64,000 nt of DNA from Alcanivorax sp. (GCF_017794965.1 NZ_CP051240.1:3286001-3350000), one strand, 5' to 3'; counted from the first letter of the stretch, positions 1 to 8,129 are shown. A program made the numbers and translations. Notes: generated by a model from the letters alone, not told the origin.

Positions 1-459
1 GGCCAGGGCTTCGTAGCTGGACAGATTTTCCGGGTTCACCCGTTCGGTGGAATAGACAAGGGTACGGGCCCGCTTGGTAAGGCCGAACCATTGTTTGTCC
101 GGGTCGGTGAAACTGGCCGGCACATTGGCGTCCAGGACCACGGACTCCACCGGCTGCAGCAGCTCCATCTCGGCAGCATTCCACAGGTTGCCGGCATCCA
201 CGGTGATCAGCAGATCCGCCGGGGTGCGCTCTCCTTCCGCCTTGATACGGGCGGCCAGCGCAGAGGCATTGTCAGTGATGTAGCGAATGGTGGTGCCGGT
301 TTCTTCGGTATAGGCATCAAATACCGGTTTGATCAGATGATCATTGCGAGAGGTGTAAACCACCAGTTCATTCTCAGCTGCAGGCTCGGAACAACCCCAC
401 AGCCCCGCCAGCGCCGCCAGGGCGCCAGCCATGACACCGACTCTCCAACAAACACGCAT
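1..459 (-). CDS. Fe(3+) ABC transporter substrate-binding lipoprotein, partial
   Basis: The frame starts at 459 and runs off the left edge, so only about 153 residues are visible. It begins with a hydrophobic signal ending in a lipobox (LWGC, Cys at residue 23), followed by ELVVYTSRNDHLIKP, typical of the FutA/FbpA/AfuA iron-binding family. The middle reads like the ligand-binding lobe (ADLLITVDAGNLW). Inferred role: capture of ferric iron for an ABC importer at the outer face of the inner membrane. A Fur-box-like palindrome lies about 30 bases upstream, which supports iron control. The lipid anchor is somewhat unusual for this family, where free periplasmic forms are common. The permease and ATPase genes should lie beyond the window edge, or elsewhere. 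Confidence 0.85.
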   Translation of the reverse strand, partial: MRVCWRVGVMAGALAALAGLWGCSEPAAENELVVYTSRNDHLIKPVFDAYTEETGTTIRYITDNASALAARIKAEGERTPADLLITVDAGNLWNAAEMELLQPVESVVLDANVPASFTDPDKQWFGLTKRARTLVYSTERVNPENLSSYEALA

Positions 460-487
460 ATCCCTTAACTCCAGTCCGGGAAATTCA

Positions 488-508
488 AACAAGAATGATT
501 CTTAATTG
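488..508 (-). promoter_or_regulatory. Fur-box-like operator upstream of the iron-binding protein
   Basis: The stretch AAGAATGATTCTT (491-503) is a perfect odd palindrome and resembles the core of the Fur consensus (AATGAT/ATTCTT-type half sites). It sits between ubiI and the iron-binding protein gene, about 30 bases before the latter's start. Fur regulation is inferred from this match and the gene's function. Confidence 0.5.
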
Positions 509-555
509 GTCTCGCAGTATGGCAGGTCTTGCGGTCAAGCTCTAGCCGGATTTTT

Positions 556-1794
556 TCACCGCTGCGGTGGCCGCGCCCGCTGCGGCAAATCCGCACTGCG
601 CCCCAGCGCCCGGTTGGCGAAGAAGCCTTTCACCGGCCCCGCCTGATCCACCAGCTTCATCCCGGTATTGCGCAACCAGCGAAGCGGCAGGGCGCGCTGC
701 TCGAACAGCTGCTGGAAGCCACGCATGGCATTCTGCATGACCAGGTTTTCACCCCGGCGACGGCGCTGATAGCGTGCCAGCGCATGCCGGTCGGCACAGC
801 CCAGCCCGGTATCGACGGCACGGAGCACTTCTTCCGCCAGCACCGCCGCATCCAGCAATCCCAGATTAACGCCCTGCCCCGCCAGGGGATGGATCACATG
901 GGCCGCATCCCCCACCAGTGCCAGCGCCGGCGCCACATACTGGCTGGCATGCCGGGGCTGAATCGGGAACACAGCCCGCTCACTCAGCAGGGTCACCTCG
1001 CCCAGCACATCAGCTACCGCGGCCTGCAGTTCCACGGCGAAGCGACCGGCATCATACTGCTGAAGCTCACGAATTCGTTCAGGCCAGCCGGACCAGACGA
1101 TGGAGCACTGTCGCTGCTCACCCTGGGTCGGATCACTGTAAAGTGGTAACAGGGCCAGCGGCCCGGATTCCATAAACACCTGACGGGCACAGCCCTGATG
1201 CGGCAAGGCCGTGCCGATGGTGGCCACCAGCGCATGATGACCGCTGTCGGACGCACCACCACTGATCCCCGCCCAGTCCCGCACCTGCGAACGGGCGCCA
1301 TCGGCGCCCACCAACAGATCCGCGTGCAGGCGTTCACCACCACACATCACATCCCAGCCGCTGTCATTGCGTCGCGCACTCTCCACGCTCGCGCCACAGC
1401 GCCAGTCCAGTGAGGCCAGCGCCTGGGCACGCTGATAAAGCGCGGCGGTCAGGTGGCCGTTTTCCAACAGCCACCCCAGGGTATCGGTACCCGCCTCTTC
1501 GGCGGTGAAGGTCACTTCACCGGTGCCATCCTGATCCCACACCTGCATGGCGCCATAGGGCTGGACGCGCGACAAATCAAGCTGATCCCAGACGCCACTG
1601 TTGCGCAGCAGCCAGTAGCTGGCCTCGGTGAGCGTAGACACCCGCAATTGCGCCGCCCCGGACGGCATCACCGGCTCCGGCGCCCCATCCAGCACCGTCA
1701 CCCGCAACCCGGCCTCCGCCAGCAGAACCCCCAGCAAACCGCCAGTCATCCCGCCGCCAACAATAATGATGTGCTGTTCGCTATCGCCCGTCAT
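556..1794 (-). CDS. ubiI: FAD-dependent ubiquinone hydroxylase, UbiI/VisC type
   Basis: Flavoprotein monooxygenase of the UbiH/UbiF/UbiI/VisC family, about 412 residues. The N-terminal dinucleotide fold reads IIIVGGGMTGGLLGVLL; a DG motif (LVGADGARSQVRDWAG) and the FAD-phosphate motif VGDAAHVIHPLAGQGVNLGL are present. The start at 1794 (MTGDSEQ) is preferred over an upstream ATG at 1842 because it has an AAGGA ribosome site and starts just before the nucleotide-binding fold. Last gene of a ygfB-pepP-ubiH-ubiI cluster, the same order as in E. coli, where UbiI hydroxylates C5 of the ubiquinone ring. Which ring carbon this paralogue modifies is inferred from synteny. Separated from ubiH by a 290-bp repeat composite rather than a tight junction. 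Confidence 0.88.
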   Translation of the reverse strand: MTGDSEQHIIIVGGGMTGGLLGVLLAEAGLRVTVLDGAPEPVMPSGAAQLRVSTLTEASYWLLRNSGVWDQLDLSRVQPYGAMQVWDQDGTGEVTFTAEEAGTDTLGWLLENGHLTAALYQRAQALASLDWRCGASVESARRNDSGWDVMCGGERLHADLLVGADGARSQVRDWAGISGGASDSGHHALVATIGTALPHQGCARQVFMESGPLALLPLYSDPTQGEQRQCSIVWSGWPERIRELQQYDAGRFAVELQAAVADVLGEVTLLSERAVFPIQPRHASQYVAPALALVGDAAHVIHPLAGQGVNLGLLDAAVLAEEVLRAVDTGLGCADRHALARYQRRRRGENLVMQNAMRGFQQLFEQRALPLRWLRNTGMKLVDQAGPVKGFFANRALGRSADLPQRARPPQR

Positions 1795-1849
1795 AAATCC
1801 TTTCCAAAACGCGCAGATGCCCCAGGCAATCTCCGCCATCAAACCCTTG

Positions 1850-2133
1850 AGTTGAAAGTTAAAAGTTCAAAGTTGAAACGCGGGCCCGGCCAGCGTGTTT
1901 TGCAATATCGTGCCCGCGGTCACCGGTAAGGGCGCGGGTACAGAGATCCAGAACGGCAAAACCTTTCTCGCGCCTTTTCAACTTTAAACTTTGAACTTTC
2001 AACTGGTTTTGCCCCACCCGCAGCGCCAATGTCGGAGATGGGCGTTCGCCCATTTCCGACCTACGCCGCCGCAGCAAGGTTTCCGCTTTTGAACTTAGCT
2101 ATTAACTGTTCACTGTTAACTATTAACTGCCTT
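1850..2133. repeat. Composite intergenic repeat, copy 1 (heptamer-armed core + palindrome + AT heptamers)
   Basis: Four 7-bp units of type AGTTNAA (1850-1877) face four inverted units (1977-2004) around a ~95-base core. Then comes a hairpin GTCGGAGATGGGC / GCCCATTTCCGAC (about 2033-2064), and finally AT-rich heptamers of type TAACTAT (about 2098-2128) that run up to the ubiH stop codon. Copies 2 (3362-3653) and 3 (6435-6733) share all modules. Confidence 0.9.
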
Positions 2134-3318
2134 TCAAAGCCCCATCGCCCTTCGCGCAAACCCACTGCGCAGTCCCGGCAGGATATCCAGCGCCACCAGA
2201 CCCAGCTGTCGACTATGGGCAAACAGCGGTTGCTGGACACGAAACAGTTCCGGCACCCAGCGGGAGGCCTGACTGATCAGCGCCTGGTCCTTTTCCCGTT
2301 TTTCCGTGTAGGCCTGCAGGGTGGTCAGACTGCCAGGCTGGTCGCTGCCGCCCACGGTTTGCGCCAATGCCAGCAGATCCCGCACGGTCAGGTTGAAGCC
2401 CTGCCCGGCCACCGGGTGCAGGGTGTGAGCCGCATTGCCCACCACCACCGCATGGGGCACCACCTGGGCACAGGCTTCGGTGAGGATCAACGGATAACGC
2501 TGGCGCTCGCCGATGGCAGTCAGCCGCGGCGCCTCTGCCGGGCAGCGGGACTGCAGTTGTGCCAGCGCCTCCGGCTCGTCCATGGCCATCCACTGATCCA
2601 CCTGCTCACGAGGCCCGGTCCATACCAGCGCAAAACGCTGCTCCGGCAGCGGCAGCAGGGCCAGCGGGCCATCATTGAGGAAACGCTCGTAGGCAATGCC
2701 TTCATGGGGCGTCGCCACTGACAGGTTGGCGATCAGGGCATCGTGGCCGGTGTCATGATCCCGGGCGCTGATACCCAGCCATTCCCGGGTTTGCGAACGG
2801 GCGCCATCGGCGGCGATCAACAGAGGGGTGTCCAGCACATCATCACTGGAGAGGGAAACCTGATAGCCACCTTCAAGGCGGCGAATGCCCGACAGCGAAT
2901 CCGGTGCCCGCACGCTGATGCCGGCATCGTTGAACAGGGCACCCAGTAGCACAAAACCCAGCCAGCGGTTTTCCACCACCGCACCCAGCTGATGGACGCC
3001 TTCTTCCTCCGCTGACATGCGGGTCAGGCCCAGTCGGGATTGTCGTGACACATGCACCGTGCCGATGGACGCGGCGTGCTCGAGAATGGCATCGCCCAGC
3101 CCCAGATCGTCCAGCACCGCCAGGGTACCGGCAGACAAGGCCGTGCTGCGGGCATCAAAGCTGGGGGTCAACGGCGGCGTCTCCGGCAGCGTCAGCGGAT
3201 GGCTTTCCACCAGCACCACCGAGCCCGCGCCGTGCCGGCGCAACAACAACGCCAGCATGGCCCCCGCCATCCCGCCACCCACAATCACCAGAGGTTGTTG
3301 CGTCATTTCAACGTCCAT
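2134..3318 (-). CDS. ubiH: 2-octaprenyl-6-methoxyphenol hydroxylase (UbiH)
   Basis: FAD-dependent ring hydroxylase of ubiquinone synthesis, 394 residues, the normal family length. Seen: N-terminal FAD fold VIVGGGMAGAMLALLL, a central IGTVHVS segment typical of UbiH, the NADH/FAD DG motif (AADGARSQTREWLG), and the C-terminal flavin motif GNAAHTLHPVAGQGFNL. The start could be 3318 or the in-frame ATG at 3306 (MTQQPLV); neither has a strong ribosome site. Lies between pepP and ubiI, as in E. coli. The role, hydroxylation at ring C6, follows from family and synteny. Its stop sits directly against an AT-rich heptamer tract. Confidence 0.9.
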   Translation of the reverse strand: MDVEMTQQPLVIVGGGMAGAMLALLLRRHGAGSVVLVESHPLTLPETPPLTPSFDARSTALSAGTLAVLDDLGLGDAILEHAASIGTVHVSRQSRLGLTRMSAEEEGVHQLGAVVENRWLGFVLLGALFNDAGISVRAPDSLSGIRRLEGGYQVSLSSDDVLDTPLLIAADGARSQTREWLGISARDHDTGHDALIANLSVATPHEGIAYERFLNDGPLALLPLPEQRFALVWTGPREQVDQWMAMDEPEALAQLQSRCPAEAPRLTAIGERQRYPLILTEACAQVVPHAVVVGNAAHTLHPVAGQGFNLTVRDLLALAQTVGGSDQPGSLTTLQAYTEKREKDQALISQASRWVPELFRVQQPLFAHSRQLGLVALDILPGLRSGFARRAMGL

Positions 3319-3323
3319 TCTTG

Positions 3324-3360
3324 CTGTAGGAGCGCCACTTGAGGCGCGAGCCCTAAGGGC
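3324..3360. repeat. REP-like palindrome
   Basis: Begins TGTAGGAGCGCC and continues with a GC-rich stem partner (GGCGCGAG). It belongs to the TGTAGGAGC...GCGA family that recurs throughout the window and resembles Pseudomonas REP sequences. It lies just upstream of ubiH, abutting repeat copy 2. Confidence 0.6.
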
Positions 3361-3361
3361 G

Positions 3362-3653
3362 AGTTGAAAGTTAAAAGTTTAAAGTTGAAACGCGAACTGG
3401 ATCAGCGGGTTTTGTCCAAGCTGTGCCCGCGTTTACCGGTAAGGGCGCGGGCACTGAGGCTGGCAACAGGAAAACCTCGCGCGCGCCTTTTCAACTTTAA
3501 ACTTTTAACTTTCAACTGCTTTTGTTTCACCCTGCAACGCCACGTCGGAGATGGGCTCACGCCCATTTCCGACCTACGCGGCTGCGTAGCGGGTTATGTC
3601 TTTAAGGGTTTAGCTGTTAACTATTCACTATTAACTGTTAACTATTAATTGCC
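3362..3653. repeat. Composite intergenic repeat, copy 2
   Basis: Left arm of four AGTTNAA heptamers (3362-3389), a core containing TGCCCGCG/CGCGGGCA, an inverted arm (3490-3517), the GTCGGAGATGGGC hairpin (about 3543-3574), and AT heptamers (about 3607-3653). The last heptamer supplies the pepP stop codon (TAA at 3645-3647). Core orientation equals copy 1 and is opposite to copy 3. Confidence 0.9.
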
Positions 3654-4961
3654 CTTCATCAGCTTCTCAATATCCGCCACATCCTTCGGCACCTCATGGG
3701 TCATCACCTCACAACCGTCCTTGGTGACCACCACGTCATCTTCAATGCGAATGCCGATGCCGCGCCATTGTTCGTCCACGGTGTCGTCGTCCGGCGCCAC
3801 ATACAGGCCGGGCTCCACGGTCAGGGCCATGCCCGGCTCCAGCTGGCGCCACTGTTCCTGCACCCGGTAATCGCCCACATCGTGCACGTCCAGCCCCAAC
3901 CAGTGGCCGGTGCGGTGCATGAAGAAACGACGATAGCCCTCTGTTTCCACCAGCTCGTTGAACTCGCCTTTCAGCAGGCCCAGATCCAGCAACCCCTGGG
4001 TCAGGATATTGACCACCTGCTCATGGGGCACATTCCAGTGATTATCCGGGTGAGTGGCTTCGATGGCTGCATACTGACTGGCCAGCACCAGCTCATAGAG
4101 CGCTTGCTGGGGCTTGCTGAAGGTACCGTTCACCGGAAAGGTGCGGGTGATATCGGAGGCATACATCTCCAGCTCGCAGCCCGCATCCACCAGCACCAGG
4201 TCACCGTCCTGCAGCTTCTGTCGATTATCGATGTAATGCAGGATGCAGCCGTTGGCGCCACCACCGACAATGCTCGGATAGGCCGGGCTTCGTGAGCCAT
4301 GGCGCATGAATTCGTGGATATATTCCGCTTCCAGCTGGTATTCCATCATGCCCGGCTTCACTGCCTGCATGGCACGCACATGGGCGCCGGCGGAAATGCT
4401 GGCTGCCTTGCGCATGAGCTTGATTTCACCCGCCGACTTGAACAGGCGCATATCATGGAGGTGGTGCGCCAGGGCAACGAACTCCCCCGGCGGCTGGGCG
4501 CCGGAGCGAACCCGCTCACGGATACTGTTGACCCAGCCCATCAGCCGGCGGTCGAATTCCGCATCCATGCCCAGGTCGTAATAGACCCGTTCACGCCCCT
4601 CAATCAGGCCCGGCAGGATTTCGTCGATATCCCCGACCGGGAAGGCATCATCGGCATCAAAATCGTTCACCACCCCTTCCGGACCGGAGCGGTAGCCATT
4701 CCAGATCTCCATGGTGCGGTCACGTTCACGGCAGAACATGACGTATTCGCCATGCTCTCGGCCGGGCAACAACACCAGCACGGCTTCCGGTTCGGCGAAG
4801 CCGGTGAGGTACCAGAAGTCGCTGCTTTGCCGGTAGGGATATTCCACATCCCGGTTTCGCACGTGCTCCGGAGCCGCCGGCAGAATGGCAATGCTGTTGG
4901 GCCCCATGATGCCCATCAACTCCTGGCGGCGACGGGCGAATTCCTGACGATTGATGCTCAA
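3645..4961 (-). CDS. pepP: Xaa-Pro aminopeptidase (aminopeptidase P)
   Basis: Cytosolic manganese metallopeptidase that removes N-terminal residues preceding proline, 438 residues. The N-terminal creatinase-like domain (VEYPYRQSSDFWYLTGF) is followed by the pita-bread catalytic domain. Metal ligands are visible: Asp in LVDAGCELEMYASDITRTF, His in HRTGHWLGLDVHDVG, Glu in TVEPGLY and Glu in GIRIEDDVVV. Second gene of the ygfB-pepP-ubiH-ubiI cluster, 26 bases after ygfB, with an AGGAGG-like site (cccctcctgg on the plus strand) just before the start. The final codons and stop lie at the edge of an AT-rich heptamer repeat. Confidence 0.95.
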   Translation of the reverse strand: MSINRQEFARRRQELMGIMGPNSIAILPAAPEHVRNRDVEYPYRQSSDFWYLTGFAEPEAVLVLLPGREHGEYVMFCRERDRTMEIWNGYRSGPEGVVNDFDADDAFPVGDIDEILPGLIEGRERVYYDLGMDAEFDRRLMGWVNSIRERVRSGAQPPGEFVALAHHLHDMRLFKSAGEIKLMRKAASISAGAHVRAMQAVKPGMMEYQLEAEYIHEFMRHGSRSPAYPSIVGGGANGCILHYIDNRQKLQDGDLVLVDAGCELEMYASDITRTFPVNGTFSKPQQALYELVLASQYAAIEATHPDNHWNVPHEQVVNILTQGLLDLGLLKGEFNELVETEGYRRFFMHRTGHWLGLDVHDVGDYRVQEQWRQLEPGMALTVEPGLYVAPDDDTVDEQWRGIGIRIEDDVVVTKDGCEVMTHEVPKDVADIEKLMKGN

Positions 4962-4987
4962 AACCCCTCCTGGTATCGGGAGATATT

Positions 4988-5584
4988 TCAGTGCTTGGTC
5001 GGCGGTGTGGACGGTACGTCTGCCTCTTCGGCCTTGGCCTGGGGACGCATAACCAGCTCAGTGTAAATCATCAGCGCTGCCATTCGGCAGTGTTCCGCCA
5101 CCTGCTCGAACATGTCTTCCTCTTCCTCCCCGTCACTGTCAGGGGTTTCCACCTGGCTGATGGCCGCCAGGTCGGACAGGGCTTCCTGAATACCCTGGGA
5201 GAGATCCTTGTCGTGGGTATTCGCGGACCCGGTACCAAAGCCCACCAGAAAGCCCTCGCACCACTGGCCGATGGCCGCCACCCGCAACCCCAGATCTTCA
5301 TCATCGCCCGGCAATAACAGGTGAAGCGCCAGGCCAGTACCAGCAAAGCCGCCGGCCAGCTCATCACGGGCGGCCACCAGCATGCCGGCCAAGGCAGGCT
5401 CAAACAGCTGGCCCTGCTCAAAATCCACATGGGAGGCCAACACCCCGAGCAGCTCCTCATCCCGGCCACCATGGCCGGTGGCGAGCAGTCCGGCAGTGAG
5501 TCCTTGCAGTTCGCTGGGAGAGTGGGCAATGCCGGCAGCCGCCAGGGACTGGGCCAGCACCTCAAAATCAATCGAGTTGGACAT
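4988..5584 (-). CDS. ygfB: UPF0149 family protein YgfB
   Basis: 198 residues, all-helical, with the family pattern LTAGLLATGHGG near the N-terminus and WCEGFLVGFGTG in the middle. An acidic linker (DSDGEEEEDMFEQ) precedes a conserved AEHCRMAALMIYTELV helix; the tail is Pro/Lys-rich and low complexity. First gene of the pepP-ubiH-ubiI cluster. In P. aeruginosa YgfB has been tied to control of an amidase and beta-lactam tolerance. No enzymatic function is evident from sequence. The start codon has only a weak ribosome site. Confidence 0.9.
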   Translation of the reverse strand: MSNSIDFEVLAQSLAAAGIAHSPSELQGLTAGLLATGHGGRDEELLGVLASHVDFEQGQLFEPALAGMLVAARDELAGGFAGTGLALHLLLPGDDEDLGLRVAAIGQWCEGFLVGFGTGSANTHDKDLSQGIQEALSDLAAISQVETPDSDGEEEEDMFEQVAEHCRMAALMIYTELVMRPQAKAEEADVPSTPPTKH

Positions 5585-5672
5585 GGGTCGATCCGTTATC
5601 TGCAGGCATGAATGCCTTCCTGAAGAAGGCCATGAAAAGTGTGCGCTAAGTAACTACCAGTATTCAATTTCG

Positions 5673-5701
5673 TTGACCCCTGACACCCCCACACCTATAG
5701 T
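5673..5701 (+). promoter_or_regulatory. Sigma-70-type promoter of the zapB-like/zapA genes
   Basis: TTGACC at 5673-5678 and TATAGT at 5696-5701 are separated by exactly 17 bases. Each box differs from consensus at one position. It points toward the zapB-like gene 112 bases downstream and lies in the divergent gap to ygfB. Confidence 0.7.
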
Positions 5702-5747
5702 TGAAAGAGCCTGTCAACCGGGAGGGGGAGCCGAGCGCGGCAAATCC

Positions 5748-5790
5748 CGGTAAGGTGCAGGGGACGCGGGCCGAAACCGGCCCACACCTT
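5748..5790 (+). promoter_or_regulatory. Structured 5' leader of the zapB-like gene
   Basis: Within the predicted leader, AAGGTG (about 5752-5757) can pair with CACCTT, enclosing an inner hairpin GGGCCG-AAA-CGGCCC. The outer pairing ends about 25 bases before the ATG at 5814. It could be an mRNA-stabilising or translational control element. It matches no class I know. Confidence 0.35.
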
Positions 5791-5813
5791 AGGCGAACCA
5801 CGACCATTTTGCC

Positions 5814-6026
5814 ATGACGACGGAACAACAACTAAAGCAACTGGAAACCCGCGTCGATGAACTGCTGCGTATCAGTGCGCGGCTGCGCCAGGAAAATCTG
5901 GCCCTCCACGAGCGTGAGGCCAAACTGGTGGAAGAGCGCGCCCAGCTACTGAAGAAGAATGACGCAGCCCGCAACAAGGTCGAGGCGATCATTTCTCGCC
6001 TGAAATCTCTGGAGCAGGAATCCTGA
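5814..6026 (+). CDS. ZapB-like coiled-coil protein (TIGR02449 type)
   Basis: A 70-residue protein that is essentially one coiled coil: hydrophobic heptads run through QLKQLETRVDELLRISARL and the following LHEREAKLVEERAQLL. It resembles the small family found next to zapA in pseudomonads, often named TIGR02449 or ZapB-like. Likely role, by neighbour and fold: accessory factor of the FtsZ ring, cytoplasmic. It starts downstream of a TTGACC-17-TATAGT promoter and is followed by zapA after 52 bases. The ribosome site is not strong. Confidence 0.8.
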   Translation: MTTEQQLKQLETRVDELLRISARLRQENLALHEREAKLVEERAQLLKKNDAARNKVEAIISRLKSLEQES

Positions 6027-6078
6027 GCGTGGCATCCTGCCCGTTCTTCAACCCCAAGCAATAGCGGTATCCGAGGCC

Positions 6079-6390
6079 ATGTCTAACGAAAACTCCCTGG
6101 TGATCCATCTGCTCGACAAGGAGTACCGTGTTGCCTGCCCGGCAGGCGAGCAGGATAACCTGCTGGCCGCTGCCCGCTACCTGGACACCCAGTTGCGAGA
6201 AGTCCGCGATGCCAACGTGATCGGGCTGGAACGCATTGCCATCATGACCGCCCTGAACATGAGCCATGAGCTGCTCAAGGCCCGCCAGAGCGTGGATCAG
6301 GATTCCGAGAGCGAAGCCCGCGTGCAGGCCCTGCTCAGCCGCCTGGAAGACGAAATCCAGGCCTTCGAAGACGCCCGCCGCAAGCTGTAG
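6079..6390 (+). CDS. zapA: Cell division protein ZapA
   Basis: 103 residues. The N-terminal part (VIHLLDKEYRVACPAGEQDNLLAAARYLD) is the ZapA globular domain, and the C-terminal half is a coiled coil (LLSRLEDEIQAFEDARRKL). ZapA cross-links FtsZ filaments at the division ring. Neighbours are the zapB-like gene upstream and 6S RNA plus 5-formyl-THF cyclo-ligase downstream, an arrangement widely conserved in gammaproteobacteria. Heptamer-phased sequence starts directly after the stop (6391-6425). Confidence 0.93.
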   Translation: MSNENSLVIHLLDKEYRVACPAGEQDNLLAAARYLDTQLREVRDANVIGLERIAIMTALNMSHELLKARQSVDQDSESEARVQALLSRLEDEIQAFEDARRKL

Positions 6391-6733
6391 AAGCGCCGCA
6401 ACCGGCATCACGCTGCACGCCAACAAAGAACCGGAGTTGAAAGTTTAAAGTTCAAAGTTGAAAAGGCGCGAGCCACGTTTTCCTGTTGCCAGCCTCAGTG
6501 CCCGCGCCATTACCTGTAAACGCGGGCACCGCTTGGCAAAACCCGCTAATCCAGCCCGCGTTTCAACTTTAAACTTTGAACTTTCAACTGGTTATGTCTC
6601 ACCCTGCAACGCCAATGTCGGAGATGGGCATTCGCCCATTTCCGACCTACGATGCCCCGGCAAGGTTTCCGCTTTTGAATTTAGCTATTAACTATTCACT
6701 ATTAATTATTAATTGCCGTTTACCGCTGTTAAC
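6391..6733. repeat. Heptamers plus composite intergenic repeat, copy 3 (core inverted)
   Basis: After the zapA stop come GC-phased heptamers (e.g. GCATCAC, GCTGCAC). Then a composite like copies 1 and 2: AGTTNAA arm (6435-6462), core, inverted arm (6562-6589), GTCGGAGATGGGC hairpin (about 6616-6647) and AT heptamers (about 6664-6716). The core reads in the opposite orientation to copies 1 and 2, while the flanking hairpin keeps its orientation. Confidence 0.9.
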
Positions 6734-6754
6734 TGCCTTTCTGCCCTGTCAAGA

Positions 6755-6783
6755 CTGTCAGCCCGGAACACCACTGTTATAAT
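6755..6783 (+). promoter_or_regulatory. Promoter of 6S RNA
   Basis: A perfect TATAAT at 6778-6783 is preceded, 17 bases upstream, by CTGTCA (6755-6760). Transcription would begin near 6789, where the 6S sequence starts. Confidence 0.75.
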
Positions 6784-6788
6784 GACTG

Positions 6789-6980
6789 CGAGTGTTTCCT
6801 GGCCCGTGCGCCAGAGGGCCATGTCCCTGAGCCGATAACGTAATACCCGGGGGCATATATTGCCGTGTCCGTGTGCATGTCCGCCTATTGAGCGGAAAGC
6901 CTGAGGGCATGGCTGCTGCCTCCACCTTGAACCATACGGTTCAAGGGTCAAGCCCGCAGCGGCGGACCGGGAAGCACCCT
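6789..6980 (+). ncRNA. ssrS: 6S RNA
   Basis: Placed between zapA and ygfA, the standard 6S locus. Conserved blocks are visible: GTCCCTGAGCCGATA near the 5' third, and CACCTTGAACC...GGTTCAAGGGT followed by GCCCGCAGCGGCGG near the 3' end. The ends pair (GAGTGTTTCC with GGGAAGCACC), closing the long rod with its central bubble. 6S RNA binds the housekeeping RNA polymerase holoenzyme and reduces transcription in stationary phase. Ends are estimated to within a few bases. Confidence 0.92.
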
Positions 6981-7016
6981 TTATTTCTACGCCAGATGCT
7001 TGACGCCAGAGGCCGG

Positions 7017-7625
7017 ATGCCTGCTCAACAGCCACTCTCGCCAGCACAACGACAACAGCGTCAGCAGCTGCGCCGGCAGTGTCGCCAGCAGCGGCGGCAG
7101 CTTACCCCCGGACAACGACGCCGGGCGTCCCGCCGGGTCGGCCCTGCGTTGACCCGGGCCCTGCAACACCGCCCCGCCCGCCATATCGCACTCTACCTCG
7201 CCAACGATGGCGAACTGGATCTGCTTCCCGGGATGACCCACCCCCGGCTGCGCCACGCCAGCACCTATCTGCCCTGGCTCGATCCGCTTCGGCGGGGGCA
7301 TCTGAAGTTCAGACTGTGGCAGGCTCACCACGCCATGACCCCCAACCAGTACGGCATTGCCGAACCGGCCCGGGCCCTTAGAGGCCGTGCCCTGTGGGCG
7401 CTGGACGTGATTCTTCTCCCCGCAGTGGCGTTTGATCGCGCGGGGTATCGCATGGGAATGGGCGGCGGCTATTACGATCGCACCCTGGCCGACCTTCAGC
7501 GACGGCCACGCCAGCCAATGCTGGTGGCGGTGGGCTATGATTTTCAGTGTGTAGAGGAAGGCATGCTACCGGTGGCCCCGTGGGACCAGCCGGTAGATCG
7601 GATCGTTACTGCTGGGTCTGGGTGA
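7017..7625 (+). CDS. ygfA: 5-formyltetrahydrofolate cyclo-ligase
   Basis: Converts 5-formyl-THF to 5,10-methenyl-THF using ATP; about 202 residues from this start. The N-terminal half is very Arg/Gln-rich (RQQRQQLRRQCRQQRRQL). Catalytic and ATP-binding signature: the C-terminal GYRMGMGGGYYDRTL, with VILLPAVAFDRAG before it. The start at 7017 has an AGAGG site; open frame continues upstream through 6S RNA, so earlier ATGs (6873, 6996) are unlikely. Position after 6S RNA is conserved across gammaproteobacteria. The 3' end overlaps the convergent small membrane gene by 20 bases. Confidence 0.9.
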   Translation: MPAQQPLSPAQRQQRQQLRRQCRQQRRQLTPGQRRRASRRVGPALTRALQHRPARHIALYLANDGELDLLPGMTHPRLRHASTYLPWLDPLRRGHLKFRLWQAHHAMTPNQYGIAEPARALRGRALWALDVILLPAVAFDRAGYRMGMGGGYYDRTLADLQRRPRQPMLVAVGYDFQCVEEGMLPVAPWDQPVDRIVTAGSG

Positions 7626-7755
7626 CAACGATACCCGCACTGTCTGCGTAATGCTGATAGTCCGGTTCGTTACCGCCATGGGTAAGGGTGCTGACCAGCA
7701 CTCCAAGTCCAAAAACGATTGCCAGTAGCACCAAGGCGTCCGGCTTTTTCTTCAT
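7606..7755 (-). CDS. Small single-span membrane protein (49 aa)
   Basis: I do not recognise a named family. From the ATG at 7755 (preceded by a GGGGAA ribosome site) the protein is 49 residues: a basic MKKKPD start, one hydrophobic span (ALVLLAIVFGLGVLVSTL) and a short polar tail ending VTQTQQ. The lysines predict the N-terminus inside. A longer frame from 7863 lacks a ribosome site. It overlaps the end of ygfA convergently. Its clean start signal and compact layout make it likely real. Confidence 0.6.
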   Translation of the reverse strand: MKKKPDALVLLAIVFGLGVLVSTLTHGGNEPDYQHYADSAGIVVTQTQQ

Positions 7756-8129
7756 TTTTCTATTCCCCAAAGTGGTACAGCTAAAAATAAAATATGAGTA
7801 AAAAGTATTAACAGGACAGCCACTGTAATTGGAATGTCTGTCAGAAAATGCTAACCGGATCAAAATTTGACCATCCCACCATGGAAAGTCAAGTAGTTAC
7901 CGGCACCTGTTGACGCTTCTTAACAGAACTACGGCATAACTCTTCGTTAACTGAGTCACAAAATGCATCTTTATGCATAACGAAGAGAGCCAGCCCCCGG
8001 TACAGCAAGCCGCTGGAGGTTTGCGACCGCCCACTGCGTGGCAAGTTCCTGAAGCCTTCTACAAAATCGCAACGGTGGGAGCCTGCTGCCATTCTCCCGC
8101 AGGCGCGCTCCCACAGGATCAGGTGCAGA
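7756..8129. other. Gap between small membrane gene and ilvA: nested inverted repeat and REP
   Basis: CTCTTCGTTA (7940-7949) pairs with TAACGAAGAG (7978-7987), and inside it ATGCAT (7963-7968) pairs with ATGCAT (7973-7978). This gives a two-tier hairpin without a long T-run. A REP-type palindrome with GTGGGAGC...GCTCCCAC ends lies at 8075-8116 and may end ilvA transcripts. I see no gene here. Confidence 0.6.

Noticed and set aside
6873..7016. N-terminal extension of 5-formyl-THF cyclo-ligase
   Set aside because: This stretch is 6S RNA sequence; the conserved protein begins after 7017, which has its own ribosome site.
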